DNA of 64,000 nt. Source: SLRI01 sp964402505 (GTDB lineage Bacteria > Pseudomonadota > Alphaproteobacteria > Geminicoccales > Geminicoccaceae). The notes under the pieces are model-generated. The model searched no databases, was not told the DNA's origin, and worked only from the letters and a program-made list of their open reading frames with translations. The position numbers and the translations under genes are program-made. Of the stretch, positions 33,444 through 42,417 are shown piece after piece (the stretch's first letter is position 1; the number at the start of each line of letters is the position of its first letter). The DNA is taken from positions 92,347 to 156,346 of the forward strand of contig CAYOCP010000008.1 in assembly GCA_964402505.1 (NCBI GenBank), read 5' to 3'.

Positions 33444-35888
33444 ATGCCAAGCAACCTTCCTGGTCAGGCCGAGATCGTCATCATCGGCGGCGGGGTCGCC
33501 GGCACCAGTGTCGCGTGGCAGCTCGGCCGGCTAGGCAAGCGCGACGTGGTCGTGCTGGAGCGCGGCACGCTGACCTGCGGCACGTCCTGGCACGCCGCCG
33601 GCCTCGTCATGCAGCTGCGCTCCAGCCATGCCATGACCGACCTGTCGAGCCGGAGCGCTCCGGTCTACGAGACGCTCGAGGCCGAGACCGGACAGGCCAT
33701 CGGCTACAAGCAGAACGGCACGCTCGCGGTGGCGCGCAGCAAGGCGCGGCTGCACGAGCTGAAGCGCTACGCGACCCTCGCCAGGAGCTATGGGATCGAG
33801 GCCGAGCCGCTTTCGCCCGAGGAGGCGGGACGGCTCTATCCCGGGCTCGCGACCGAGCGGATCGAAGGCGGGCTGTTCATCCCGAAGGACGGCCAGCTCA
33901 ACGCCGTCGACACCGTCATGGCCTTCATGGCGGGCGCCCGCCGTAACGGCGCGCGGCTGTTCGAGAACATGCCCGTGAGCGCCATCGCCCGGCGATCCGG
34001 CGGCTACCGGGTGAGCACGCCCGAGGGCCCGATCGATTGCGAGACGCTGGTGTTGGCCTGCGGCCTGTGGACCCGCGAGCTGGCGGCGACGCTCGGCGCG
34101 GTCGTCCCGCTCAACCCGTGCGAGCATTTCTACGTGGTCACCGAAGCGCTCGAAATGGCGACGCCGCGATTGCCGGTGCTGCGCGACACCGACGGATACG
34201 TCTACGTCAAGGAGGAGGCCGGCAAGCTCCTGGTCGGCGCGTTCGAGCCCGACGCCAAGGCGCTGCCAATGCGCGCGCTGCCAGCGCACGCGGAATACAT
34301 CGAGCTACCCGAGGACTGGGATCACTTCGCGCTTCCCTACGGTGCCGCCTGCGAGACGCTTCCGGCCCTGGAGGAGACCGGCATCAGCCGTTTCATGAAC
34401 GGCCCCGAAAGTTTTACGCCGGATGCGAATTTCGCGATCGGCGAGTGCCCTGGCCTGCCCGGCCTTTTCGTGTCGGCGGGCTACAACTCGGAAGGGTTCG
34501 AGATGGCGCCCGGCGCCTCGCTCGCGCTGGCGGAATGGATCGTCGAGGGCGCGCCGACCATGGATCTCGCCGATGTGGACGTGGCGCGGTTTCACCCGTT
34601 CCAGGGAAACACCGCCTATGTCGAGGCGCGCGCCGCGGAATCGCTCAGCTCGATCTTCCAGATCCACTGGCCCAACCTTCAGCGCCTCTCGGCCCGGCCC
34701 GCGCGCAAGAGCCCGCTGCACGACCGGCTGGCAGCACGTGGCGCCGTGTTCGGCGAGGCGCTGGGCTGGGAGCGCCCCAATTGGTATGCGCCAGAGGGGG
34801 TCGAGCCGCGCGATGTCCATTCATGGGACCGTCCGAACTGGTACGAGCACACCGCCGCGGAATGCCGTGCGGTGCGCGGGAACGTGGGCCTGTTCGACCT
34901 CAGCTCCTTCGGCAAGCACCTGGTTCAGGGCCGCGACGCCTGCCGCTTGCTGCAGCGGCTCTGCGCCAATGACGTGGATGTGGCGCCGGGGCGGATCGTC
35001 TACACCCACATGCTGAACCGCAAGGGTGGGATCGAGGCCGACGTGACGGTGAACCGCTTGGCCGCGGATCGCTTCCTCGTGGTCTCGTCTGCCGTCTTTC
35101 AGCCCCGTGACCATGCGTGGATCACGCGCCACATGGATCCCGCCGAACATGCGTTCCTGACCGACGTGACGTCGGGCTGGGCGGTCCTGGCGGTGCAGGG
35201 GCCGCGATCGCGCGCGCTGCTGAAAACCGTGACCAATGCCGATCTTTCGAATGATGCCTTTCCCTTTGCCAGCTCGCGGGAGATCGACCTCGGCTTCGGC
35301 CGGGTCATCGCCAATCGGCTGACCTTCGTCGGCGAGCTGGGCTGGGAGCTCTACATTCCGACGGAATTCGCCCAGGACGTCTATGACCGCATCGTGGCCG
35401 CCGGTTCGGATTTCGATCTGAAGCATGCCGGGTATCACGCGCTGGAACACCTGCGGCTCGAACGGGGCTATCGGGAATTCGGCCTCGACCTGACACCCGA
35501 CGACACGCCCGTGGAGGCCGGTCTCGGCTTCACCGTCAAGTTCGACAAGCCGGGCGGGTTCATCGGCCGCGACGCGGTGACGGCGCAGCGCGGGCAGGTT
35601 CTAAGCAAGCGCATGGTGCTCTTCGCCCTCGACGATCCGGAACCGGCGCTGCACAAGGACGAGCTGATCCGCATGAACGGCGAGATCGTGGGCTATCTGC
35701 GCTCCGGCGCCTACAGCTTCACGCTCGGGCGCGCGATCGGGATGGGGTATGTGCGCCATCCCGGCGGCGTGACCAAGGCGCTGCTCGAGGAGAACGCGTT
35801 CGAGATCGAGATCGCCCGCGAACGCTTTGCCGCGCGCGCATCGCTTCAGTCGTTCTATGATCCGGAAGGAGAAAGAACGCGGGGCTGA
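33444..35888 (+). CDS. FAD-dependent oxidoreductase with GcvT domain, dimethylglycine/sarcosine dehydrogenase type
   Basis: The 814-residue protein has an N-terminal DAO-type FAD domain (IIGGGVAG, residues 13-20), the TCGTSWHAAGL sequence whose His50 aligns with the covalently flavinylated His of dimethylglycine and sarcosine dehydrogenases, the connecting FAO_M domain, and C-terminal aminomethyltransferase (GcvT) domains (VRGNVGLFDLSSFGK, LTFVGELGWELYIP, AGLGFTVKFDKP). Such enzymes remove N-methyl groups and pass formaldehyde to tetrahydrofolate. In this operon it suggests an N-methylated substrate or a sarcosine-like intermediate. The exact substrate is open. Confidence 0.88.
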   Translation: MPSNLPGQAEIVIIGGGVAGTSVAWQLGRLGKRDVVVLERGTLTCGTSWHAAGLVMQLRSSHAMTDLSSRSAPVYETLEAETGQAIGYKQNGTLAVARSKARLHELKRYATLARSYGIEAEPLSPEEAGRLYPGLATERIEGGLFIPKDGQLNAVDTVMAFMAGARRNGARLFENMPVSAIARRSGGYRVSTPEGPIDCETLVLACGLWTRELAATLGAVVPLNPCEHFYVVTEALEMATPRLPVLRDTDGYVYVKEEAGKLLVGAFEPDAKALPMRALPAHAEYIELPEDWDHFALPYGAACETLPALEETGISRFMNGPESFTPDANFAIGECPGLPGLFVSAGYNSEGFEMAPGASLALAEWIVEGAPTMDLADVDVARFHPFQGNTAYVEARAAESLSSIFQIHWPNLQRLSARPARKSPLHDRLAARGAVFGEALGWERPNWYAPEGVEPRDVHSWDRPNWYEHTAAECRAVRGNVGLFDLSSFGKHLVQGRDACRLLQRLCANDVDVAPGRIVYTHMLNRKGGIEADVTVNRLAADRFLVVSSAVFQPRDHAWITRHMDPAEHAFLTDVTSGWAVLAVQGPRSRALLKTVTNADLSNDAFPFASSREIDLGFGRVIANRLTFVGELGWELYIPTEFAQDVYDRIVAAGSDFDLKHAGYHALEHLRLERGYREFGLDLTPDDTPVEAGLGFTVKFDKPGGFIGRDAVTAQRGQVLSKRMVLFALDDPEPALHKDELIRMNGEIVGYLRSGAYSFTLGRAIGMGYVRHPGGVTKALLEENAFEIEIARERFAARASLQSFYDPEGERTRG

Positions 35889-35904
35889 CCGCCAGGGTCC
35901 GATC

Positions 35905-36831
35905 TCATGCCGGCATGCCGGACGAGGCGCCTTGCCGTCCGTAGAGCTGCAGGCAAATGCTCTGGAACGCCTTGGCGCGTCGGGTCATCCGTGTCGTCGG
36001 CGCACGCACGGTGCACATGCTCTGCTCCGGCAGAGCGTCGGTCAGCGGCCGGTGGTGGACCCGAAGCCCGTCGTAGGTCACACCGGACAACGGGCGCGTC
36101 ACCAGGACGGAATAGCCCCGTCCCTGGCCGACGAGGCTGCGCACGACCTCGAACGACTGCGAGGTGTGGGCGATCCTGGGCACCACCTTGACGGCCTCGA
36201 AGACGTTCATGAAGTAACGCTCGGCCGGCTTCGAGTTGAGCAGGATAAAGGGCTCGTCGCGCAGCTCGGTGAGCGAGACGGCCGGCTTGGACAGCAGGGG
36301 ATGGCCCTCGGGCAGCACCACATGCGGCGGGGCACTGTGAATCCGCATCTTGATCAGATCCTCCGGCAGGTCGATGTCGTAGGCCAGCGCGATCTCGACC
36401 TCGCCGTTGGCGATCTTGTCGAGCATGACATCGACCGTTCCCTCGTGGATCAGGATCTGGACGCCGGGATGCTGGACCGCGAACTCGGAGATGATCCTCG
36501 GCATGTACGAAGCGGCTAGCGTTGAATAGCAGCCCACGGCCAGCGTGCCGGACAGCTCGTGCGCCTGGATCCGCGCCGAAGCTTCGAATTCCTCCGCCAT
36601 GCGCAGCAGGTTGCGCGCCTGCGGCAGCAGCCGCTGCCCCTCGGCGGTCAGCGAGACACCCTTGGCGTGATGGCGGATGAAGAGTTCGACATCCAGCAGC
36701 TCCTCCATCTTCAGGATCGCCGAGGAGAGGGACGGCTGCGCCACATTGGCCATGCGGGCGGCTTCGGCAATGCTGCCGGTTTCGGCGGTCTGGACGAAAT
36801 ACTTGATCTGGCGAAGCGACACCTTGAGCAC
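35905..36831 (-). CDS. LysR-family transcriptional regulator
   Basis: The 308-residue regulator has an N-terminal winged helix (SLRQIKYFVQTAETGSIAEAARMANVAQPSLSSAILKMEELL) and a periplasmic-binding-like effector domain. I start at the GTG at 36831 because GGGAGGT (36843-36837) sits five bases before it; an ATG at 36876 would add 15 residues ahead of the helix-turn-helix. It is convergent with the flavoprotein gene and divergent from the molybdenum-hydroxylase genes, which it most likely controls together with itself. Confidence 0.9.
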   Translation of the reverse strand: MLKVSLRQIKYFVQTAETGSIAEAARMANVAQPSLSSAILKMEELLDVELFIRHHAKGVSLTAEGQRLLPQARNLLRMAEEFEASARIQAHELSGTLAVGCYSTLAASYMPRIISEFAVQHPGVQILIHEGTVDVMLDKIANGEVEIALAYDIDLPEDLIKMRIHSAPPHVVLPEGHPLLSKPAVSLTELRDEPFILLNSKPAERYFMNVFEAVKVVPRIAHTSQSFEVVRSLVGQGRGYSVLVTRPLSGVTYDGLRVHHRPLTDALPEQSMCTVRAPTTRMTRRAKAFQSICLQLYGRQGASSGMPA

Positions 36832-36963
36832 GGCTGACCTCCCATCGCGCACGTGTCGCAGTATGAACCAAGGCACAACCTATGTCATCGGTCCATGACG
36901 CAATGTTCATCTATCCTGAATGTGCCGGATATCCGCACCGGCGGCCGGCACGCCTAAAACGCA

Positions 36964-36978
36964 CTATCCAATGAATAG
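36964..36978. promoter_or_regulatory. Candidate LysR binding site
   Basis: CTATCCAATGAATAG is a dyad (CTAT/ATAG) with the T-N11-A spacing of LysR boxes. It lies in the AT-richer 281-base gap between the LysR gene and the FAD-subunit gene. A related half, CTATCCTGAATG, lies 53 bases to the left at 36911. Confidence 0.4.
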
Positions 36979-37112
36979 CAAAAACATAGTTTTTAAGTGT
37001 TTCCCTGCGGGCAAAGCTAACTCTGCGGCAACCGGCGCGGCCGGTGGGATCCACGTCGCGCCCCGCGCCCACATGGCCGGCCGGCGCCCCGGGACCAGCA
37101 CGGAGATGGCAT

Positions 37113-37994
37113 GTGAAACCAGCAGCTTTCGAATATCATAGACCCGGCAACGTCGACGAGGCCTGTGCGCTTCTGGCCGAGCACGGTGCGGATGCGCGCG
37201 TCCTGTCGGGTGGTCAGAGCCTGGTGCCGCTGATGAACATGCGCATCCTGTCGCCGGCCGTTCTGATCGACATTAACCGGTGCAGCGACCTGTCCTATCT
37301 GCGCGAGGAGGACGGCATGATCGCCTGTGGCGCGCTGACACGCCAGGGCGAGGCGGAGACGAGCGACCTGGTCGCCAGGCACCTGCCGCTGCTGGCCGCC
37401 GCGATGCCGCATGTCGGCGTTCGCGCGAACCGCAATTTCGGCACCGTTTGCGGCAGCCTCGCCCATGCCGATCCGCTCGCCGAGCTGCCCAGCGTGGCCG
37501 CCGCGCTCGAGGCGCGCTTCATCATCGCCAGCGCGCGTGGCCGTCGCGAGGTGGGCGCGGAAGAGTTCTTCGTCTCGGCGCTGACCAATTGCCTCCATTC
37601 CGACGAGATGCTGGCGGAGGTCCGGTTTCCGGTCTCGACCGCCTCGACGAGGTTCGCCTTTCTTGAGATCGCCAACCGGGCGCACGGTTTCGCCGTAGTC
37701 GGCCTGGCGGCCGTGGCCGAGATCGGCAGCGATGGCCGATGCGGCCGCCCGCGTCTGTCGGCGATGGGGGCAGGCGACACCACGGCGCGGTTGCGCGAGG
37801 TCGAGACGCTTCTCGAGGGCCGGACGCTGGACGACACTACGATCGGGGAGGCGGAACAGGCGGCGCGGGCGGAAACCGAGCCCGCCGATGACGTGCACGC
37901 AAGCGCCGCCTACAGGTCGCATGTCATCGGGTCGCTGGTCCGCAAGGCACTCCGGCAGATGCGGGACGGGACCGGATCACCGCGCATGAACTGA
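37113..37994 (+). CDS. Molybdenum hydroxylase FAD-binding subunit (CoxM/CdhB type)
   Basis: The 293-residue medium subunit binds FAD. Its PCMH-type FAD domain has VLSGGQSLVPLMNMR and the RNFGTVCGSLAHADPLAELP stretch that contact the pyrophosphate, followed by a CO-dehydrogenase flavoprotein C-terminal domain. It carries electrons from the iron-sulfur clusters to the acceptor. The start is a GTG at 37113 with GGAG upstream. It is the first of three subunit genes (FAD, 2Fe-2S, Mo) read away from the LysR gene. Confidence 0.9.
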   Translation: MKPAAFEYHRPGNVDEACALLAEHGADARVLSGGQSLVPLMNMRILSPAVLIDINRCSDLSYLREEDGMIACGALTRQGEAETSDLVARHLPLLAAAMPHVGVRANRNFGTVCGSLAHADPLAELPSVAAALEARFIIASARGRREVGAEEFFVSALTNCLHSDEMLAEVRFPVSTASTRFAFLEIANRAHGFAVVGLAAVAEIGSDGRCGRPRLSAMGAGDTTARLREVETLLEGRTLDDTTIGEAEQAARAETEPADDVHASAAYRSHVIGSLVRKALRQMRDGTGSPRMN

Positions 37995-38050
37995 CCGCTC
38001 ATCCCTCCTCTCGCCGCGCTTTGCCGCGACCCCGGAACAAGGGCACCGAG

Positions 38051-38545
38051 ATGACTTCCAAAAAGACCACAGTGCGAATGACCGTCAACGGAACCGAATA
38101 CGTCCGCGAGGTCGAGCCGCGCTACCTGCTGGCAGACTTCCTGCGTCACGAGCTGAACCTGACCGGCACCCATATCGGCTGCGAGCATGGTGTCTGCGGC
38201 GCGTGCACGGTCCTGATCAACGGCAAGACCGGGCGCAGCTGCCTGCAATTCGCGGCGGCACTGGACGGGGCCGAGATCACCACCGTCGAGGGCATCGCCG
38301 GTGACGGCCCCTTGCATCCGGTGCAGGAGGCCTTCCATGATGCCCACGCCCTGCAATGCGGCTACTGCACGCCGGGATTCCTGCTGACGACGATCGAGTT
38401 CCTGAGGGGCAATCCGAATCCGGATCGGAACCAGATCCGCCAGGCCCTGACCAACAACATGTGCCGCTGCACGGGCTATCTCAACATCATCGAGGCAGTC
38501 GACGACGCGGCGAAACGACTGCGCGCAGGGGGGGCGGACGCATGA
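38051..38545 (+). CDS. Molybdenum hydroxylase 2Fe-2S subunit (CoxS type)
   Basis: The 164-residue small subunit has the plant-type ferredoxin cluster motif GCEHGVCGACTVL plus a fourth Cys (GRSCLQF), and the C-terminal four-helix domain with QCGYCTPGF and NMCRCTGY for the second 2Fe-2S cluster. It passes electrons from the molybdenum centre to the FAD subunit. I use the ATG at 38051 (MTSKKTT), ten codons into the open frame. The stop overlaps the Mo-subunit start by four bases. Confidence 0.94.
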   Translation: MTSKKTTVRMTVNGTEYVREVEPRYLLADFLRHELNLTGTHIGCEHGVCGACTVLINGKTGRSCLQFAAALDGAEITTVEGIAGDGPLHPVQEAFHDAHALQCGYCTPGFLLTTIEFLRGNPNPDRNQIRQALTNNMCRCTGYLNIIEAVDDAAKRLRAGGADA

Positions 38546-40929
38546 GGGAGATCGAGGATTTCACGCTGCTCGGCAAGACCGTCCTGCGGCGCGAGGACAG
38601 CTATCTCATGCGCGGCAAGGCGCAGTTTCTCGACGACCTGCCCGAGCCCAAGGGGCTGATCCACATCGCGTTCGTCAGCAGCCCCTATGCCCGCGCCGAC
38701 ATCCGCTCGATCGACGCGACCGAAGCGCGCGCGCTGCCCGGCGTGATCGACGTGCTCACCGGCCGCGACCTCGTGGACGACATCAAGCCGCTCACGCCGG
38801 TGATCGAGATCGACGGCTACCGCAGCGTAGGACGTCCGGTGGTCGCCGTCGACCGCGTCAACTTCGTCGGCGAATACGTGGCGATCGTGCTGGCGGAATC
38901 GCCCTACGTCGCGCAGGACGCGCTCGACCTGGTCGAGGTGGACTACGATCAGCTGCCCTCGGTGGCTGACATCAATGATGCGTTGCAGGCGGACGCGCCG
39001 GTGCTGCACGACCACCTGGGCGACAACCTGATCTTCAAGACCGGCTTCGTCACCGACGATTTCGACAGCCATTTCGCCGATGGCGACGAGGTGATCGAGG
39101 AGGAGTTCCGCACCGGCCGCGTCACCGGCGCCATGATCGAGCCGCGTGGCTGCATGGCTTGGCCCGACCCGATCGAGACGAACCTCACGCTCTGGACGCC
39201 GACGCAGGTGCCTCATATCGTGCGCAGCTGCATCGCCGACCATCTGGACATCGCGGAGTCGCGGCTGCGCGTGGTGACGCCCGCGGTCGGCGGCGGCTTC
39301 GGGATCAAGAGCCATGTCTTTCCCGACGAGCTGATCGTGGTCGCCCTGATGCGGCGCTACAAGCGGGCGGTGAAATGGGTGCAGGACCGGCGCGAGGACC
39401 TGCTGGCCAATACTCATGCCCGCGATCACATTCTGAAGCTCAAGGTCGCGGTGAAGAAGGACGGCGAGATCCGCGCCGTGCATCTCGACGTCAAGACCAA
39501 TTGCGGCGCCTATCCGAACTATCCCTATTCGCCGACGCTGGAGGCGACGGCGGCGGTGCGGATGATGCCCGGCCCCTACCGGATCAGGAACTACAAGTAC
39601 GACGTCTGCTCGGTGACCACCAACACGTCACCGACCGGCGCCTATCGCGGCACCGGCCAGCCGTCGGCCTTCCTCGCGATCGAGGGGATGATGGACAGGA
39701 TCGGCCGGCGGCTCGGTCTCGACCCGGCCGACGTGCGGCGCAAGAACACGATCCGGCCGGACGAGTTTCCCTATGTCAACGTCGTGGGCGTGCGCTACGA
39801 CACCGGCAGCTACCTGCCGTCGCTGGAGCGCGGGCTCGAGATGATCGGCTATGACGATTTCCGCGCGTCGCAGCCCGCCGACCGGATGGTGGACGGCAAG
39901 TATCGCGGCATCGGCATCTGCAACTACACCGAGGTATCCGGCACCGGCGCGCCGGGCTGGCGGGTGCGTGGCTTCATCCGCATGCCGGGCTTCGACAGCT
40001 CGCGCGTCGTGGTCGAGCCCGACGGCAAGGTGACCGTCTATGTCAGCCAGGCCGATGCCGGGCAGGGTCACTACACGACCTTCGCTCAGCTCGCTGCCGA
40101 CCGGCTGGGCGTGCCTTGGGAGGATGTGACCGTGGTTGAGGGCGACACCTCCAAGACGCCCTACGGCACCGGCACCTTCGCCAGCCGCGGATCGGTCGTG
40201 GGCGGCGGCACGGTGCTGCGGTGCAGCGAGAAGGTGGGCGTCAAGGTGCGCCGCGTCGCCAGCTACATGCTGGAGATCGACCCCGACAAGCTGGTGCTCA
40301 GGGATGGCCGCGTCTTCGATCCCGAAGAGCCGGGCAAGAGCGTGACGATGCGCGAGGTGGCCGAGACCGCGTATTCGATGAACAATCTCGGGATGCCCCA
40401 GGGCGACGAGCACGGGCTCGAGGCGACCGACTATTACGACCCGCCGATGGTGACCATGGCCAACGGCACCCACGTCGTGCAGGTCGCCGTCGACCCGGAT
40501 GACGGACGGGTCGAGATCGAGCGCTACTGCGTGGTGCATGACTGCGGTCGTGTCATCAATCCGAAGATCGTCACCGGACAGGTCCACGGCGCCACCGCTC
40601 AGGGCATCGGCGAGGCGCTGATGGAAGAGATCGTCTATGACGAGGAAGGGCAGCACCTGAACGCGAACTTCCTCGAATACCTGCTACCCACCTCGCTCGA
40701 TATACCCGACCTGGAGCTGTCGCACATCGAGACGCCGAGCATAGACACGGTGGCCGGCATCAAGGGTGCGGCCGAGGGCGGTCTGACCGGCGCGGTGCCG
40801 GCGCTGGCCAATGCGGTGAACGATGCGTTGCAAGGCTTGGGGGTGAACATCACCAAGGTGCCGCTGCGGCCTTCCTACATTCTCGAGCAGATCCGGCGGG
40901 CGCGGGAGGCGAGCGAAAAGAAGCGATGA
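38542..40929 (+). CDS. Molybdopterin-binding subunit of a xanthine-oxidase-family hydroxylase
   Basis: The 795-residue large subunit carries the aldehyde/xanthine oxidase domains: VGGGFGIKSHVFPDE, TGAYRGTGQPSAF, QADAGQGHYTTFAQ, and the end motif GIKGAAEGGLTGAVPALANAVNDAL with the likely catalytic Glu. The active-site loop lacks the Cys-containing AYRCSFR of true CO dehydrogenase, so it should be a C-H hydroxylase of a heterocycle or aldehyde. Three-subunit relatives include caffeine, nicotine and isoquinoline dehydrogenases. Its stop overlaps the start of a coxG stub. Confidence 0.92.
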   Translation: MREIEDFTLLGKTVLRREDSYLMRGKAQFLDDLPEPKGLIHIAFVSSPYARADIRSIDATEARALPGVIDVLTGRDLVDDIKPLTPVIEIDGYRSVGRPVVAVDRVNFVGEYVAIVLAESPYVAQDALDLVEVDYDQLPSVADINDALQADAPVLHDHLGDNLIFKTGFVTDDFDSHFADGDEVIEEEFRTGRVTGAMIEPRGCMAWPDPIETNLTLWTPTQVPHIVRSCIADHLDIAESRLRVVTPAVGGGFGIKSHVFPDELIVVALMRRYKRAVKWVQDRREDLLANTHARDHILKLKVAVKKDGEIRAVHLDVKTNCGAYPNYPYSPTLEATAAVRMMPGPYRIRNYKYDVCSVTTNTSPTGAYRGTGQPSAFLAIEGMMDRIGRRLGLDPADVRRKNTIRPDEFPYVNVVGVRYDTGSYLPSLERGLEMIGYDDFRASQPADRMVDGKYRGIGICNYTEVSGTGAPGWRVRGFIRMPGFDSSRVVVEPDGKVTVYVSQADAGQGHYTTFAQLAADRLGVPWEDVTVVEGDTSKTPYGTGTFASRGSVVGGGTVLRCSEKVGVKVRRVASYMLEIDPDKLVLRDGRVFDPEEPGKSVTMREVAETAYSMNNLGMPQGDEHGLEATDYYDPPMVTMANGTHVVQVAVDPDDGRVEIERYCVVHDCGRVINPKIVTGQVHGATAQGIGEALMEEIVYDEEGQHLNANFLEYLLPTSLDIPDLELSHIETPSIDTVAGIKGAAEGGLTGAVPALANAVNDALQGLGVNITKVPLRPSYILEQIRRAREASEKKR

Positions 40930-41042
40930 TACTGGAAGGCGATACGTTCATCCCCGCCGAACGCGGGGCCGTCTGGACGGCGCTCCACGATCCCGACGTG
41001 ATGCGGGACTGCAAATCCGGCTGCCAGTCGCTCGGCGGCTGA
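40926..41042 (+). pseudogene. Truncated CoxG-like (SRPBCC) gene
   Basis: An ATG overlapping the Mo-subunit stop begins a 38-residue frame, MILEGDTFIPAERGAVW and on through ALHDPDVMRDC. This is the typical start of CoxG/SRPBCC proteins, which are normally about 150-200 residues and sit after the Mo subunit. The frame ends at a TGA after SLGG, and no further CoxG-like sequence follows in any frame before the binding-protein gene. It therefore looks like a relic of a deleted accessory gene. Confidence 0.65.
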
Positions 41043-41069
41043 CCGCGCACCGGCGGCCAGGGCGGACAC

Positions 41070-41101
41070 GGCGCATCGGTTTCTCATTCTTCCGATGCGC
41101 C
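41070..41101 (+). terminator. Perfect 10-bp stem-loop before the first binding-protein gene
   Basis: GGCGCATCGG (41070-41079) pairs completely with CCGATGCGCC (41092-41101) around a 12-base loop. There is no T-tract, so it may be a factor-dependent or attenuator-like element between the hydroxylase genes and the ABC transporter genes. Confidence 0.45.
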
Positions 41102-41172
41102 GCCTTCAGGCGAGGTTCCGGGATCCGGTCATCGCCTTGCAAGAGTGAGAAACGACCACACGGGAGGACAAG

Positions 41173-42312
41173 ATGGACTTGACACACTTCACGCGCCGCA
41201 GGCTTCTCGGGACCGTTGGCCTCGCCGCGGTTGCGCTGACGTCACCCTGGGCGCTCGCGCAGGACAAGCCGCTGATCAAGCTGGGCTTCATCGGCCCGCT
41301 CAGCGGCGGCAACGCGCAGCAGGGCCTGGGTGCGCGCAACGGCTTTCTCCTGGCGATCGAGCAGGCCAACGAAAGTGGCGACTATCCCTACAAGGTCGAG
41401 GGCGTCGTGCTCGACGACGCGTCCGATCCGCAGACCGGCGTCAGCGCCGCGCTGAAGCTCGTCAACGACCCGGACGTGGTCGCGGCGATCGGCCATTGGA
41501 ACAGCCCCGTGGCGCTGGCGACGATGCCGGTCTTCAGTCGGTTCCAGATGCCGTTCATCATCTGGGGGGCGATCAGCCCCAAGATCACCGAGCAGAACCT
41601 GCCCGAGGTGACCCGCGTGACGCCGACGCTGGTGGTCGAGAACAAGCCGCTGGCCGAATGGGCGGTGAACGATCTGGGCGCCAAGAAGATCGCGATCGTC
41701 TCGGATACATCGGACTACGGCACCGCCAACGCCGATGCGTTCGACAAGTTCTTCACCGAGGCGGGGGGCGAGGTCGTCTCGACCGAACTTCTGCCGGTGG
41801 GCACGACCGATTTCCGCTCGGTGCTGAACAAGATCAAGGGCGCCGGCGCCGATGCCATCTATTTCGGCGGCGTCATCGCCGAGGCGGGCATCCTGCGCAA
41901 GCAGCAGATCGAGCTCGGGATGGACATGCCGATGATCGGCATCTCCGGCTTCTACGATCCGGAATTCATCGCGCTGGCGGGCGACGCGGCCGAGGGGACG
42001 ATGGTCAGCTATCCGGCCGCGCAGTCCAACCCGAAGCTCGACAAGCTCATGGCCGATTACGAGGCCCGCGGCTTCGCCGAGCCGACGAGCCCCTATACGA
42101 AATACGCCTATGAAGCGACCAACATTCTGCTGGCCGCGATCAAGGAGGTCGGCATCGACGATAAGCAGGCGCTCGCGCAGGCGGTGCGCGATATCGAGTA
42201 TAATGGCGTGCTCGGCGTGACGACGTTCGACGAGACGGGCCAGACCCAGATCCCGGTCGAGATCGAGATCAAGATCGTCAAGGACGGCAAATGGGTCACC
42301 AAGGAAGAGTGA
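41173..42312 (+). CDS. Branched-chain-amino-acid-type ABC transporter substrate-binding protein (system 1)
   Basis: The 379-residue periplasmic protein has a twin-arginine-like leader (TRRRLLGTVGLAAVALTSPWALA, cleavage at about residue 29) and the Peripla_BP_6 fold: IKLGFIGPLSGGNAQQGLGARNG, a hinge region with AAIGHWNSPVALA, and GADAIYFGGVIAEAGI. The family binds amino acids but also amides, urea, aromatic and heterocyclic compounds. As the first gene of a complete importer directly after the hydroxylase, it likely binds the island's growth substrate or a related compound. Confidence 0.92.
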   Translation: MDLTHFTRRRLLGTVGLAAVALTSPWALAQDKPLIKLGFIGPLSGGNAQQGLGARNGFLLAIEQANESGDYPYKVEGVVLDDASDPQTGVSAALKLVNDPDVVAAIGHWNSPVALATMPVFSRFQMPFIIWGAISPKITEQNLPEVTRVTPTLVVENKPLAEWAVNDLGAKKIAIVSDTSDYGTANADAFDKFFTEAGGEVVSTELLPVGTTDFRSVLNKIKGAGADAIYFGGVIAEAGILRKQQIELGMDMPMIGISGFYDPEFIALAGDAAEGTMVSYPAAQSNPKLDKLMADYEARGFAEPTSPYTKYAYEATNILLAAIKEVGIDDKQALAQAVRDIEYNGVLGVTTFDETGQTQIPVEIEIKIVKDGKWVTKEE

Positions 42313-42342
42313 GCCCGCGCGCCGACCCGCGCTGCTGAACGG

Positions 42343-42384
42343 CCGGCCCGATCACCGCCCGCGACGGGGGCGGAGACGGGCCGG
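42343..42384 (+). other. Nested GC-rich hairpin after the binding-protein gene
   Basis: CCGGCCCG (42343-42350) pairs with CGGGCCGG (42377-42384), enclosing a second stem CCGCCC/GGGCGG. Hairpins at this place often stabilise the binding-protein mRNA or limit read-through, giving more binding protein than permease. Confidence 0.5.
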
Positions 42385-42417
42385 ACCAGCGATGCCACTC
42401 CAAGGCGGAGAGACTTC

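Noticed and set aside
38542..40929. Large subunit as aerobic carbon monoxide dehydrogenase CoxL
   Set aside because: The active-site loop reads AYRGTGQ and lacks the Cys-containing CoxL motif, so CO oxidation is not supported.
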